A stretch of 9,459 nucleotides of DNA from Salinirussus sp. (GCA_028275005.1 JAQCNN010000045.1:1-9459), one strand, 5' to 3'. Shown: positions 1-6,990, counted from the first letter of the stretch. Notes: generated by a model from the sequence alone, not told the origin. Program-made: numbers and translations.

Positions 1-326
1 AGCCGGGCCTCCATCGCCGCACGGTCGGCGAGCGGCGTGAGGATCCGAATCCGGTCGCGGGCCGCCGCGGTGACCGCGTACTCGCCGGCGATGTCGAGGA
101 TCGTCTTGTAGACATCCCTGGCATCAGGGGTCGCGAGCAGGTCCATCGCCGCGCCGCCGTTTGCGTGCCGGAGCACACGTGTCGCCCGCCCGCGTGGCAG
201 TCCGGCGTCGGTCAGCGCTCGCACGTCGCCACGCTCGATAGCGTCGATGGCAGCCTCTACCCCCAGACTCTCCGCGAGCCGTTCCCGGGTCTTCGGTCCG
301 ACGCCCCAGTACTCGTCCAGTCGCAT
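1..326 (-). CDS. MutS2/MutS5-like DNA mismatch-repair family protein, N-terminal part (3' end outside window)
   Basis: Only the first 108 codons are present; the gene continues past base 1. The product begins MRLDEYWGVGPKTRERLAES, and its residues 8-22 look like a helix-hairpin-helix element (VGPKTRERLAESLG). After it come an 'IERGDVRALTDAGLPRGRA' segment and a stretch ending in DRIRILTPLADR. I recognise this layout as the N-terminus of haloarchaeal MutS2/MutS5-type ATPases, which carry an HhH domain ahead of the MutS core and clamp/ATPase domains. That ATPase region lies outside the window, so the assignment rests on N-terminal resemblance only. MutS2-type proteins are DNA-binding ATPases linked to recombination control or repair rather than classical mismatch recognition. 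The ATG at 326-324 is preferred because a candidate TATA element lies about 27-34 bases upstream, which implies an almost leaderless mRNA. It lies downstream of lhr on the same strand, extending a repair-gene cluster. An alternative is another HhH-containing DNA-binding protein. Confidence 0.72.
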   Translation of the reverse strand, partial: MRLDEYWGVGPKTRERLAESLGVEAAIDAIERGDVRALTDAGLPRGRATRVLRHANGGAAMDLLATPDARDVYKTILDIAGEYAVTAAARDRIRILTPLADRAAMEAR

Positions 327-352
327 CGGGTTGAGCCACCGGCGCGACTGTC

Positions 353-360
353 TTAGGTAT
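353..360 (-). promoter_or_regulatory. Candidate TATA box for the MutS2-like gene
   Basis: On the minus strand this reads ATACCTAA, inside an otherwise very GC-rich gap. It sits 27-34 bases before the ATG at 326, the spacing expected for a leaderless haloarchaeal transcript. The match to the haloarchaeal TATA consensus is only fair. Confidence 0.4.
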
Positions 361-371
361 GTCCCCTCACA

Positions 372-414
372 CCCCGCCCAACGGGGGAGTCGGCGGGCTC
401 AGACGCCGGCGGGG
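372..414 (-). terminator. GC-rich inverted repeats between lhr and the MutS2-like gene
   Basis: CCCCGCC at 372-378 pairs with GGCGGGG at 408-414. Inside it, 389-395 (GTCGGCG) pairs with 404-410 (CGCCGGC) with one G-U wobble. The inner repeat makes the stronger compact hairpin. It lies 24-45 bases after the lhr stop codon, so it may mark the 3' end of the operon or take part in 3' processing. There is no clear T-run after it on the minus strand, so it is not a typical archaeal oligo-T terminator. Such structures also arise by chance at this GC content. Confidence 0.25.
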
Positions 415-433
415 CAGAGGAGAGGCCCCACGG

Positions 434-3313
434 CTACTCCCAGAACGACCGTGTGCGGGCGTACTCCCGCTCGCGCTCGAGGATGTCGCGGTAGAACTGC
501 TCCTCGTCCTCCCGGAGACGGTTGATGATCCGGGCGGCGTTGTGCGGGCCGACACCCCGTGCGGCCAGTGCAACGACCGCCTGTTTGCCGTGGCTCTGGA
601 CGAGACTCGCCGCCCGGTAGGCGCGCTCGGTGGCCTTCTCCTGGTCCTCGTCCTTTTCTCCGGCCTTGACCGCGGTGACGGTCTCCTCGTCCCAGGGGTT
701 GAGCGCGGCGATATGTGTCGACCCACACGCCGGACACTCCGGCTGGTCGCGGACCCGGCCGACCTTCCGGGTGTGCTTCCACTCCTGACAGTGCAGACAG
801 AAGAGGATCACCCGGTCGTTCTGGATCCGCTCTCTGACGGTGTCGATAACGCTCGCGTCGGCGTTTTCGGGGGTGAGCAACTCCCGGCCGGAGGAGCGTC
901 CCCCGGTGCCGATCGGGGTGTGCTCGCCGACCACCTCGACGGCGAGTTCGTCCGACTGGACCTGTCGGAGGACGTCTGCGGCCCCCTCGATATCCAGCTC
1001 CTCGTGGCGGATCTCCCGGACGGACTCGTCGTAGACCGGGCTGTCCTCGAGGGCCTCGAGCAGGCGGTCCTTGCCGAAGGTTTGGCCCGACGACCGCCAC
1101 CGCTTCAGCGCCCCGAACTTCGCGGCAACCTGTGCGATCTTGAACTTCAGGGAGTCGGCGTGTTTCAGCGCCAGCTCCACGACACCCGCGACGTGGTCCG
1201 GGTCGGTCGTCTCCAGCAGGTCGACGACCGCCGTCGCCGAGACACCGCTTGGCACCTCCAGCTCGATGCGGTAGGGGTCGACCTCCATCGCAATGCTGGT
1301 CCCGGTCCGCTGACCCAACAGCGACGAGAGGACGCGACCGAGCGTCTCGTTGACCTTGTGACCGAAACAGGCGTTGATGACGACCGCCCGGCCGGTGTGT
1401 TCGACGACGAGCCGGCTGTCCGTGGGGACCGGGTGGGCGGGTGCGTGGTCGGCGAGCTGTGCGAGGCCGGTCGCGACCGTCCCCTCGTCGACCGCGTAGC
1501 GCCGCTTGAGGTCGCGGGCGACCGGTGTCACGTCCGGTGACGTCTGTGCGCCCGCCGGGGACCCCTCGACCCCCGCCGCAAGCTGTGCGCCTGCCACCCG
1601 GCGGACCTCACCGACCTCGCGGGCGACCGACTGTGGCACCGGGATCTCCTGGCCGGTCCAGGAGGGGACCTCCCCGGCGGGGTCCTCGATCGGCGAGACC
1701 GTCACCGTCTCCTCCTCCTCGTCGATCTCGGTGATCCGCCACATCTCCCCGCGCTGGATGAACACCTCGCCGGGGGCCGCGAAGTTGACGACGAACCGCT
1801 CGTCCAGCGTCCCGACCCGCGAGCCACTGGCGACGTCCTCGACGTCGTAGGTGGTCTCGTCGGGGATCATCGAGAGATTCTGGTAGAAGTACTGCCAGGT
1901 GCCGCTGCGCTTTTGAATACTGTCCGCCTCCTCCTCCAGCCAGACGACCCGGTTGCCCGCGAGCTCCTGTACCACCTCCCGGAACGCACTCGGCTCGAGC
2001 TCCCGGAACGGGTACGCACGGGCGATGACCTCGTAGGCACGCATCGCCGACACCTCCCCGAAGTCCATCACCAGCCCGACGGTCTGGTTTGCGACCGTGT
2101 CCAGCGAGCCGTCGTGGATGGCTGCAGGTTCGACCTCGCCGTTGCGGGCCTGACGGGCGATCGCCATCGCCTCGAGCACGTCGTCGGGGTGGCTGGTCAC
2201 GACGGTCCCCGAGGAGACAAGGTCACGGCGGTGTCCCGCTCGGCCGACCCGCTGGAGCAGGCGGGTCACCTGTCGAGGGCTGTTGTACTGGACGACGTGG
2301 TCGACGTGGCCAACGTCGATCCCAAGCTCCATCGAGGAGGTACACAGGAGTGCGGTGAGTTCGCCGTTTTTGAACCGTGACTCGACGTCGACACGGGTCT
2401 CGCGCGCCAGCGAGCCGTGGTGGATCCCAACGTCAGTGCCGTACTCCTTGAGCCGGGAGCCAAGCGCCTCCGCCGTCTGGCGGGTGTTGACGAATATGAG
2501 GGTTGCCTCGTGGGCCGCCGCGAGCTCGTCGATCGCCCGGACGTGACTCGCCACCTCGGCGTCGGTCATCAGCTCACTCGCGAGCGTCTCGTCGGCCTCG
2601 GTCACCTCCGGCGCCAGCACGTCGATCTCGAGACGGCTGCCGACATCGACCTCCGCGACCTCGCAGCCACGGTCACCGGTGAGGAATCGGCCGACCTCCG
2701 CGGGGTCGCCGACGGTCGCCGACAGACCAACCCGCTGGAAGGGGCCGGCGAGTTCGCGCAACCGCTCCAGCCCGACCGTCATCTGGGCGCCGCGCTTCGA
2801 GACGGCGAGTTCGTGGACCTCGTCGACGACGATGTGGTCGACATCCTCCAGGGCGACCCGGAGCTTCTTCCCGGTGAGCATCGCCTGCAGGGTCTCGGGG
2901 GTCGTGACGAGTACGTCCGGCGGGTCGTTTGCCTGCTGTTGGCGCTGGTAGTCGGTGGTGTCGCCGTGGCGAACGTCGACCTCGAGGTCGAGTGTCTCCC
3001 CCCACCACTCCAGGCGGTCGCGCATGTCACGGTTGAGCGCGCGCAGCGGCGTGATGTACAGCGCACCGATCCCGAAGTTGTCCTCGCCGGCCAGCGAGTC
3101 GAAGACGGGGAGCATCGCGGTCTCGGTCTTTCCCGTCCCGGTCGGCGCGACCACCAGCGTGTCCCGGCCCTCGACCAGCGGGGGGATAGCCCGGCGCTGT
3201 GGCTCCGTCGGCGTCTCGAAGCCCCGCTCAGAGAGGGCCGCCCGCACCGCCGTACCGAGTGTAGCAAAGGCGCCGTCGTCCCCGCGGTGCTCGCGTATCT
3301 CCCCGTCACTCAT
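434..3313 (-). CDS. lhr: Lhr-type superfamily 2 ATP-dependent helicase (archaeal Lhr with C-terminal Cys4 motif)
   Basis: The product is 959 residues. The helicase core is complete: Q-motif region around residues 33-43, Walker A APTGTGKT at 56-63, TPLRALN near 88-94, a DEVH box at 164-167, SAT at 198-200, motif V near TSSMELGID (325-333), and QRVGRAGH at 354-361. Then come the winged-helix and Lhr-specific regions, a likely zinc-binding CxxC-x17-CxxC around residues 839-863, and a helical tail with an HhH-like GVGPHNAARI segment ending in YARTRSFW. Lhr enzymes are 3'-5' single-strand translocases that unwind DNA or RNA:DNA hybrids and are linked to DNA repair. The Cys-rich tail fits the archaeal aLhr1-like type. 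The ATG at 3313 was chosen; the frame stays open upstream, but that extension lacks family sequence and runs into rpe antisense to it. The gene follows rpe by 40 bases, so co-transcription is likely, and a possible internal promoter is present. Confidence 0.93.
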   Translation of the reverse strand: MSDGEIREHRGDDGAFATLGTAVRAALSERGFETPTEPQRRAIPPLVEGRDTLVVAPTGTGKTETAMLPVFDSLAGEDNFGIGALYITPLRALNRDMRDRLEWWGETLDLEVDVRHGDTTDYQRQQQANDPPDVLVTTPETLQAMLTGKKLRVALEDVDHIVVDEVHELAVSKRGAQMTVGLERLRELAGPFQRVGLSATVGDPAEVGRFLTGDRGCEVAEVDVGSRLEIDVLAPEVTEADETLASELMTDAEVASHVRAIDELAAAHEATLIFVNTRQTAEALGSRLKEYGTDVGIHHGSLARETRVDVESRFKNGELTALLCTSSMELGIDVGHVDHVVQYNSPRQVTRLLQRVGRAGHRRDLVSSGTVVTSHPDDVLEAMAIARQARNGEVEPAAIHDGSLDTVANQTVGLVMDFGEVSAMRAYEVIARAYPFRELEPSAFREVVQELAGNRVVWLEEEADSIQKRSGTWQYFYQNLSMIPDETTYDVEDVASGSRVGTLDERFVVNFAAPGEVFIQRGEMWRITEIDEEEETVTVSPIEDPAGEVPSWTGQEIPVPQSVAREVGEVRRVAGAQLAAGVEGSPAGAQTSPDVTPVARDLKRRYAVDEGTVATGLAQLADHAPAHPVPTDSRLVVEHTGRAVVINACFGHKVNETLGRVLSSLLGQRTGTSIAMEVDPYRIELEVPSGVSATAVVDLLETTDPDHVAGVVELALKHADSLKFKIAQVAAKFGALKRWRSSGQTFGKDRLLEALEDSPVYDESVREIRHEELDIEGAADVLRQVQSDELAVEVVGEHTPIGTGGRSSGRELLTPENADASVIDTVRERIQNDRVILFCLHCQEWKHTRKVGRVRDQPECPACGSTHIAALNPWDEETVTAVKAGEKDEDQEKATERAYRAASLVQSHGKQAVVALAARGVGPHNAARIINRLREDEEQFYRDILEREREYARTRSFWE

Positions 3314-3332
3314 CACCCGTTTGTAGGTGTCT

Positions 3333-3348
3333 CGGGCGAAAAAGCCCG
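3333..3348 (-). promoter_or_regulatory. T-rich element and short hairpin between rpe and lhr (possible internal promoter)
   Basis: On the minus strand the segment reads CGGGCTTTTTCGCCCG. The T-run (3339-3343) is 26-30 bases before the lhr ATG, the right place for a TATA element of a leaderless mRNA. It closely resembles GGGTTTTTCG upstream of rpa1, at nearly the same distance from its start. The flanks CGGGC and GCCCG also form a 5-bp stem with the T-run in the loop. It could be an internal lhr promoter, a weak attenuating or processing site after rpe, or both. The sequence alone does not decide. Confidence 0.4.
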
Positions 3349-3353
3349 TCGCA

Positions 3354-4106
3354 CTACACGCGGTCGTAGCGGCCAAGCCGCGTCCCGTCGAGCAGGTAGG
3401 CCTGGCCGTCGACCAGCGCCTCGGGGAGAAACGGCGAGAGAAACTCCTGACCGTCGACGTTGACCCAGGTCCCGCCGGATATGTCGTTGAACGCCGGGAA
3501 GACGACGAGCTCCCCACCAACGGCAGTCCCCTCGCCGTGGTACTCGCGAAACGGGGCGGCGTCGAGACCGCCGCGCAGCCAGGCCCGCTCGCGACGGCCG
3601 CCGCCGACCTCGTCCTCGAGGCGCACCACCGGGTGCTCGTGGGCCGTGCAGACGGTCTCGGCGGCCAGCACGTCTGGGCTGGGCCAGGTGTGCCCGTGTG
3701 CAAAGCCGATATCCCCCACCCGGGTCCCGGCCGCCGGCGTCACGGTCACGTCCCCAGGCAGGTCCTCGACGGCGGGCGCTATCTCGCCGTCGTGGTTCCC
3801 TTTGACCAGCAGTGTGGGGACCTCGAGCGCGCCAAACAGCGCCGCGAGTTCCTCCCGCTCGGCGTCCCAGGGGTCACCGACGGCGTGAGTCAGGTCGCCG
3901 AGCACGACCAGCCGGTCGACGCCCGTCTCCGCGACGAGCCCGAGCAGTCGCTCGCGACGGCGGGGCCCGTCGCTGTCGAGTTCGACCCCATCGCTGCGTA
4001 ACACGGCCTCGATACCCGCGTGGTAGTCCGAGACGACGAGCAGCCGCTGGCCCGCCGTGGTGGCAACTGCCGCGGGCGTCCCCGGGACCGGCTCAACGGC
4101 TGCCAT
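3354..4106 (-). CDS. rpe: Calcineurin-like metallophosphoesterase (Rpe, RPA-operon phosphoesterase)
   Basis: This 250-residue protein has the metal-binding motifs of the calcineurin-like phosphoesterase fold in order: SDYH with D27 and H29, GDLTH at 70-74, GNHD at 103-106, AHGHTW at 136-141 and AHEHP at 155-159. It matches the archaeal ICC-like group (COG1407). Such enzymes use two metal ions, often Mn, to cleave phosphodiester or phosphomonoester bonds; relatives next to Lhr genes in bacteria are DNA nucleases. The substrate here is unknown. The ATG at 4106 shares one base with the rpap1 stop (TGATG) and no strong Shine-Dalgarno is visible, so translation probably depends on reinitiation. 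Haloferax volcanii has a phosphoesterase gene in the equivalent rpa1-rpap1 operon, which supports the name. The symbol should not be confused with ribulose-phosphate epimerase. The stop is 40 bases before lhr. Confidence 0.88.
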   Translation of the reverse strand: MAAVEPVPGTPAAVATTAGQRLLVVSDYHAGIEAVLRSDGVELDSDGPRRRERLLGLVAETGVDRLVVLGDLTHAVGDPWDAEREELAALFGALEVPTLLVKGNHDGEIAPAVEDLPGDVTVTPAAGTRVGDIGFAHGHTWPSPDVLAAETVCTAHEHPVVRLEDEVGGGRRERAWLRGGLDAAPFREYHGEGTAVGGELVVFPAFNDISGGTWVNVDGQEFLSPFLPEALVDGQAYLLDGTRLGRYDRV

Positions 4107-5701
4107 CAGATCGGTTTGAGGGTGCCGTCGTCTGGCTCGTAACACCGCCCACCCATCAGCGCGTCCTGGATGGCCTCCTCGACCGCAGCGGTGTCGATAT
4201 CGTACCGGTCGGTCGCGGCCCCGACGAGCCCCTCGCGGGCGACGCCGTCACCGTCGTCGAGGTCACCCATCAGCTCGACGACGGCGTCCTCCAGGTCCTC
4301 CCCCTCAGGTGACTCGCTGTCCGCCGACCCCGCACTGTCGCCCTCGTCGAGGGGCGCGGCCTCGGTGTCGGTCCCGCTCGCAGTGTCGGCACCTGTGTCC
4401 GGGTCGGGTACGGTCTCGGGCTCCGTGTCGAGCCCGGGCTCGGACTCAGCCCCGGGCTCCGGGTCAACTCCGCCGGTCGGCTCCACACCCTGCTCTGTTT
4501 CGGCCTCGGCCTCGGGCGTCTCGATGTCGGCCGCCCCGGGCTCGCCGACCTCGGTGCCGCTCTGGAAGGCTGTGCCGTACTCCTCCTCGATCTCCTCGCG
4601 TTCCTCCGCGTCGAGTTCGAACTCCTCGGGCTCGAAGTCGTCGAGGTCGTCCTCGCTCTCGGCGCCCTCGAGCCCACCACCCTCGAAGTCCCCGATACCG
4701 CCAGACTCGCCGGCGTCGTCGGCCACGCCGGTCGTCGCTGTCCCCGCCTCCACCTCGGTCGCCGTGGTCTCGGACCCGGCGGTCGACTCGACTGTTGCCG
4801 CCGTCCCCGCCGTCTCGGTCGCCTCGCTCGCGCCGGCGGTCTCGGTCGCCTCTGGCTCTGTCGCTGTCGGCTCCGCGGTGTCTGTGTCGTCTGTCGAGTG
4901 GGCAGTCGTCTCAGCCCCGGCCGTCGGCTCCGGGTCCGCCGGCTCGGCCGTCTCCGCCCGCGCCGCTGTTCCCTCCCGGTCCGCAGCGAGGTCCGCGAGC
5001 GGGCCGTCGTCGCCCGTCCCGGGGTCGACGGTGAGTGGGTCGACCTCCTCTCGCCGGCCCGCGACGACCCTGGCGGCGTCGAGTGCCAGCTCACGCAGTG
5101 CTGCGAGGTAGGAGCCGGTCGTCCCGTAGTGCTCCAGCGCGAGGGCAATCCCCTCGGCGAGGCTGTCGTCGACACCCCTCTGTTGGAGGGTGGAGACGAG
5201 GGCGTCACCGCGGGCGTCCGTGCGGGCCGCGGCCGCGAACTGGGCGACACGGTCGAGGGTGCGCTCGGCGGCGTCGACCGTCCAGCGGTCCCGGGTGTCG
5301 GCGTCGACCTCGCTGACCGTCTCGGGGCGAACCGAGGTGTAGACCGTGTCGGCGTCGTCGGGCTGGAACGTCCGGGCCTTTCCCGTCACCGCGACGAACA
5401 TCGGCGGGTCGGCCCGGTCGAGAAAGGCCTGTTCGTCCGGCTGGTACTGGCCGGCGTAGAGCACGAACGCGCCTGTCGGGTCGACCACCCGGCCCCGGAG
5501 CACGTCCTCCGACACCTGCTCGACCTCCGTCAGCACGCCAACGGCGAACAGCCGGTTCACCCGGGCGCCGGAGGGTGTGACGACGTAGTTTGGCGCCCGT
5601 TCCTCGTCGCTCTCGGAGTAGGAGTGGTCGGCGTCCTCGAACTCGGCGGCAAACAGCCGGTGGGCAACCTCGCGGCGGCCCGGTCCGTCGGCGTCACTCA
5701 T
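4106..5701 (-). CDS. rpap1: RPA-associated protein RPAP1 (OB-fold partner of RPA1) with long acidic linker
   Basis: The product is 531 residues. Residues about 38-130 form an OB-fold region of the archaeal RPA-associated family (COG3390), with NYVVTPSGARVNRLFAVGVL and DPTGAFVLYAGQY. Helical sequence follows at 140-215. From about 220 to 468 lies a low-complexity tether rich in E, D, T, A, G and P, broken by a more ordered acidic island at about 355-385 (FEPEEFELDAEEREEIEEEY). Residues about 470-531 look like a small winged helix ending YEPDDGTLKPI. In Haloferax, RPAPs bind their cognate RPA specifically and replace the missing heterotrimer partners, so the inferred role is as a subunit of the single-strand DNA-binding complex. 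The ATG at 5701 overlaps the rpa1 stop by four bases and has a GGAGG at 5713-5709. The gene is longer than RPAP3-type partners, which fits the RPAP1 assignment. Confidence 0.88.
   Translation of the reverse strand: MSDADGPGRREVAHRLFAAEFEDADHSYSESDEERAPNYVVTPSGARVNRLFAVGVLTEVEQVSEDVLRGRVVDPTGAFVLYAGQYQPDEQAFLDRADPPMFVAVTGKARTFQPDDADTVYTSVRPETVSEVDADTRDRWTVDAAERTLDRVAQFAAAARTDARGDALVSTLQQRGVDDSLAEGIALALEHYGTTGSYLAALRELALDAARVVAGRREEVDPLTVDPGTGDDGPLADLAADREGTAARAETAEPADPEPTAGAETTAHSTDDTDTAEPTATEPEATETAGASEATETAGTAATVESTAGSETTATEVEAGTATTGVADDAGESGGIGDFEGGGLEGAESEDDLDDFEPEEFELDAEEREEIEEEYGTAFQSGTEVGEPGAADIETPEAEAETEQGVEPTGGVDPEPGAESEPGLDTEPETVPDPDTGADTASGTDTEAAPLDEGDSAGSADSESPEGEDLEDAVVELMGDLDDGDGVAREGLVGAATDRYDIDTAAVEEAIQDALMGGRCYEPDDGTLKPI
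4799..4852 (-). repeat. Two tandem 27-base repeats in the rpap1 linker
   Basis: Units 4826-4852 and 4799-4825 encode EATETAGAS and EATETAGTA. They share a 14-base exact core (GTCTCGGTCGCCTC on the plus strand, at 4839-4852 and 4812-4825) with an exact 27-base period. This looks like a recent in-frame duplication within the disordered tether. It changes tether length, not the folded domains. Confidence 0.7.
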
Positions 5702-6966
5702 CGGCCAGCCTCCGCCAGCAGCGCCTCGGCGCGGTCCGCGGGGTCACCGCCGGTCTCCGCGAACTCCGCGGCGTCCAGTGTCGCCCCGAAGTCGTCGACA
5801 CTGAGCGAGCCCCGTGTCCGGAAGGCCCGACCGACAAGCTCCCCGCGGATGGTGTCGGCCACCACCTCGCGGTCCATCGCGTCACGGGCGTGTTCGCGGG
5901 CGGCCTCGAGGCCGCCACCGTAGACCTCCGCGGTCAGTTCGTCGTCGAGCACGACAGTCAGCGTCCCGGTCCCGTCGTCGAAGATGAGCTTCGTCCGGAG
6001 GTCGTCCTCGGCGTCGACCGCACCGTGCTGTCGGCACTGACCGTTCTGGGTGACCCGGCCACACTCGGGACAGCGCTCGACCAGCCCGGAGCCGTCACGG
6101 ACGCCGACGACGTTGCCCGTCACTTCCACGTCGAAGAGCCCGTCGGAGGCGACGGCCTCGCCGACGTCGAGGTGGGGTGCCGACTCAGTCGCCTCCACGG
6201 CTCGCTCGAGCCGGCTGACCCTCGAGAACTCCGAGACGTTGACCGAGGGCGCCCCGCGAAACTCCCGGATGTAGGCGTTCTCGACCCGGACGGACGCCCC
6301 TTCCTCGACCTCGCCGTGTGGGTCCCAGTCGGTAAAGGGCAGCCGGGCGGTTTCGTCGGCGAGGACGCCGCTGAGGATCTCCGTCTCCCCGTCCCGGCCG
6401 TCGATGACCTTCGACTCGACCTCCAGCGGCGTGACCTCGACGTCCACTCCGCGGTCCCCAGGGGACAGCTCCGCCAGGGCCGCGTCGCCGCCGACCTCGT
6501 CGTCGACGTCGATGGCCTCCTCGACGGTCTCGACGCTGGTCTCCTGGCCGATATTCAGTTCGGGGTCACCCTCCCACTCGCGGACGCCGGCGTTCCCCAG
6601 CCGGAGCGTGTCCCCGGGGTCGTGGCCGAACTCGACCCACGAGGTGAAGTCGATCCGCCCGGTCTCGTCGGCCAACTGCCCCTCGTAGATCACCTGGTCC
6701 TCGCCCTGGTAGCGGATCGACCGCTTGCCGGCCGTGAGCACGACCGCCGTCACCGAGACGTTCGAGTCGCCCGTCGCGATGTCGGCGATATCCTTGCTCG
6801 CCGGGGTGGTGTTGCCGCCGCCGTCCCCGTACTTCCGGCGGAGATTCCCCTTTGCCTCGTCGACCGGGACGCTGTACTCCACGAGGTTCTCCAGGTCGCG
6901 TTTGACCTCCGCCTTGTCGACACCGAGGTCGGAGGCAAGCTCCTCGGCATGCTCCTCTATGTTCAT
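5698..6966 (-). CDS. rpa1: Single-stranded DNA-binding protein RPA1 (replication protein A, three OB folds plus zinc finger)
   Basis: This 422-residue protein opens with a helical segment (about 1-48, MNIEEHAEELASDLGVDKAE) and then has three OB folds. OB-A is at about 58-142 with YEGQLADETGRIDFTSW. OB-B is at about 168-248 with LSGVLADETARLPFTDW. OB-C is at about 272-400, with an inserted zinc finger C299-x2-C302-x8-C311-x2-H314. This is the architecture of euryarchaeal RPA1, which coats single-stranded DNA in replication, repair and recombination. The two-OB, single-gene bacterial SSB type is excluded. The ATG at 6966 is chosen because the family N-terminus starts there and a T-rich promoter element lies about 25-34 bases upstream; the frame stays open into the divergent gene, but that extension is not family-like. 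It is the first gene of the rpa1-rpap1-rpe-lhr unit and overlaps rpap1 by four bases (ATGA). Confidence 0.94.
   Translation of the reverse strand: MNIEEHAEELASDLGVDKAEVKRDLENLVEYSVPVDEAKGNLRRKYGDGGGNTTPASKDIADIATGDSNVSVTAVVLTAGKRSIRYQGEDQVIYEGQLADETGRIDFTSWVEFGHDPGDTLRLGNAGVREWEGDPELNIGQETSVETVEEAIDVDDEVGGDAALAELSPGDRGVDVEVTPLEVESKVIDGRDGETEILSGVLADETARLPFTDWDPHGEVEEGASVRVENAYIREFRGAPSVNVSEFSRVSRLERAVEATESAPHLDVGEAVASDGLFDVEVTGNVVGVRDGSGLVERCPECGRVTQNGQCRQHGAVDAEDDLRTKLIFDDGTGTLTVVLDDELTAEVYGGGLEAAREHARDAMDREVVADTIRGELVGRAFRTRGSLSVDDFGATLDAAEFAETGGDPADRAEALLAEAGR
5709..5713 (-). promoter_or_regulatory. Shine-Dalgarno for rpap1
   Basis: GGAGG on the minus strand, inside the end of rpa1 and seven bases before the rpap1 ATG. 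It fits the haloarchaeal 16S 3' end and supports the start at 5701, allowing fresh initiation as well as coupling across the ATGA overlap. Confidence 0.6.
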
Positions 6967-6990
6967 CACCGAACTCTCGCGGCGCCAGGA

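Noticed and set aside
371..433. Small non-coding RNA in the lhr-mutS gap
   Set aside because: Hairpins are present, but there is no promoter facing into the segment and no oligo-T end, so a separate RNA gene is not supported.
359..1540. Long plus-strand open frame opposite the 3' part of lhr
   Set aside because: No recognisable domain and no separate codon signature. It lies antisense to conserved Lhr C-terminal sequence and is best explained by rarity of stop codons in GC-rich DNA.
3314..3703. N-terminal extension of lhr by 130 codons to an upstream ATG
   Set aside because: The extension overlaps rpe out of frame, is Ser/Arg/Pro-rich shadow sequence, and the Lhr family region begins just after the ATG at 3313.
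4170..5111. Plus-strand frame giving a Ser/Pro/Val-rich protein, at first glance like a surface protein
   Set aside because: It is the reverse image of the acidic E/D/T/A/G-rich linker of rpap1; Ser/Val/Pro richness follows from complementing those codons.
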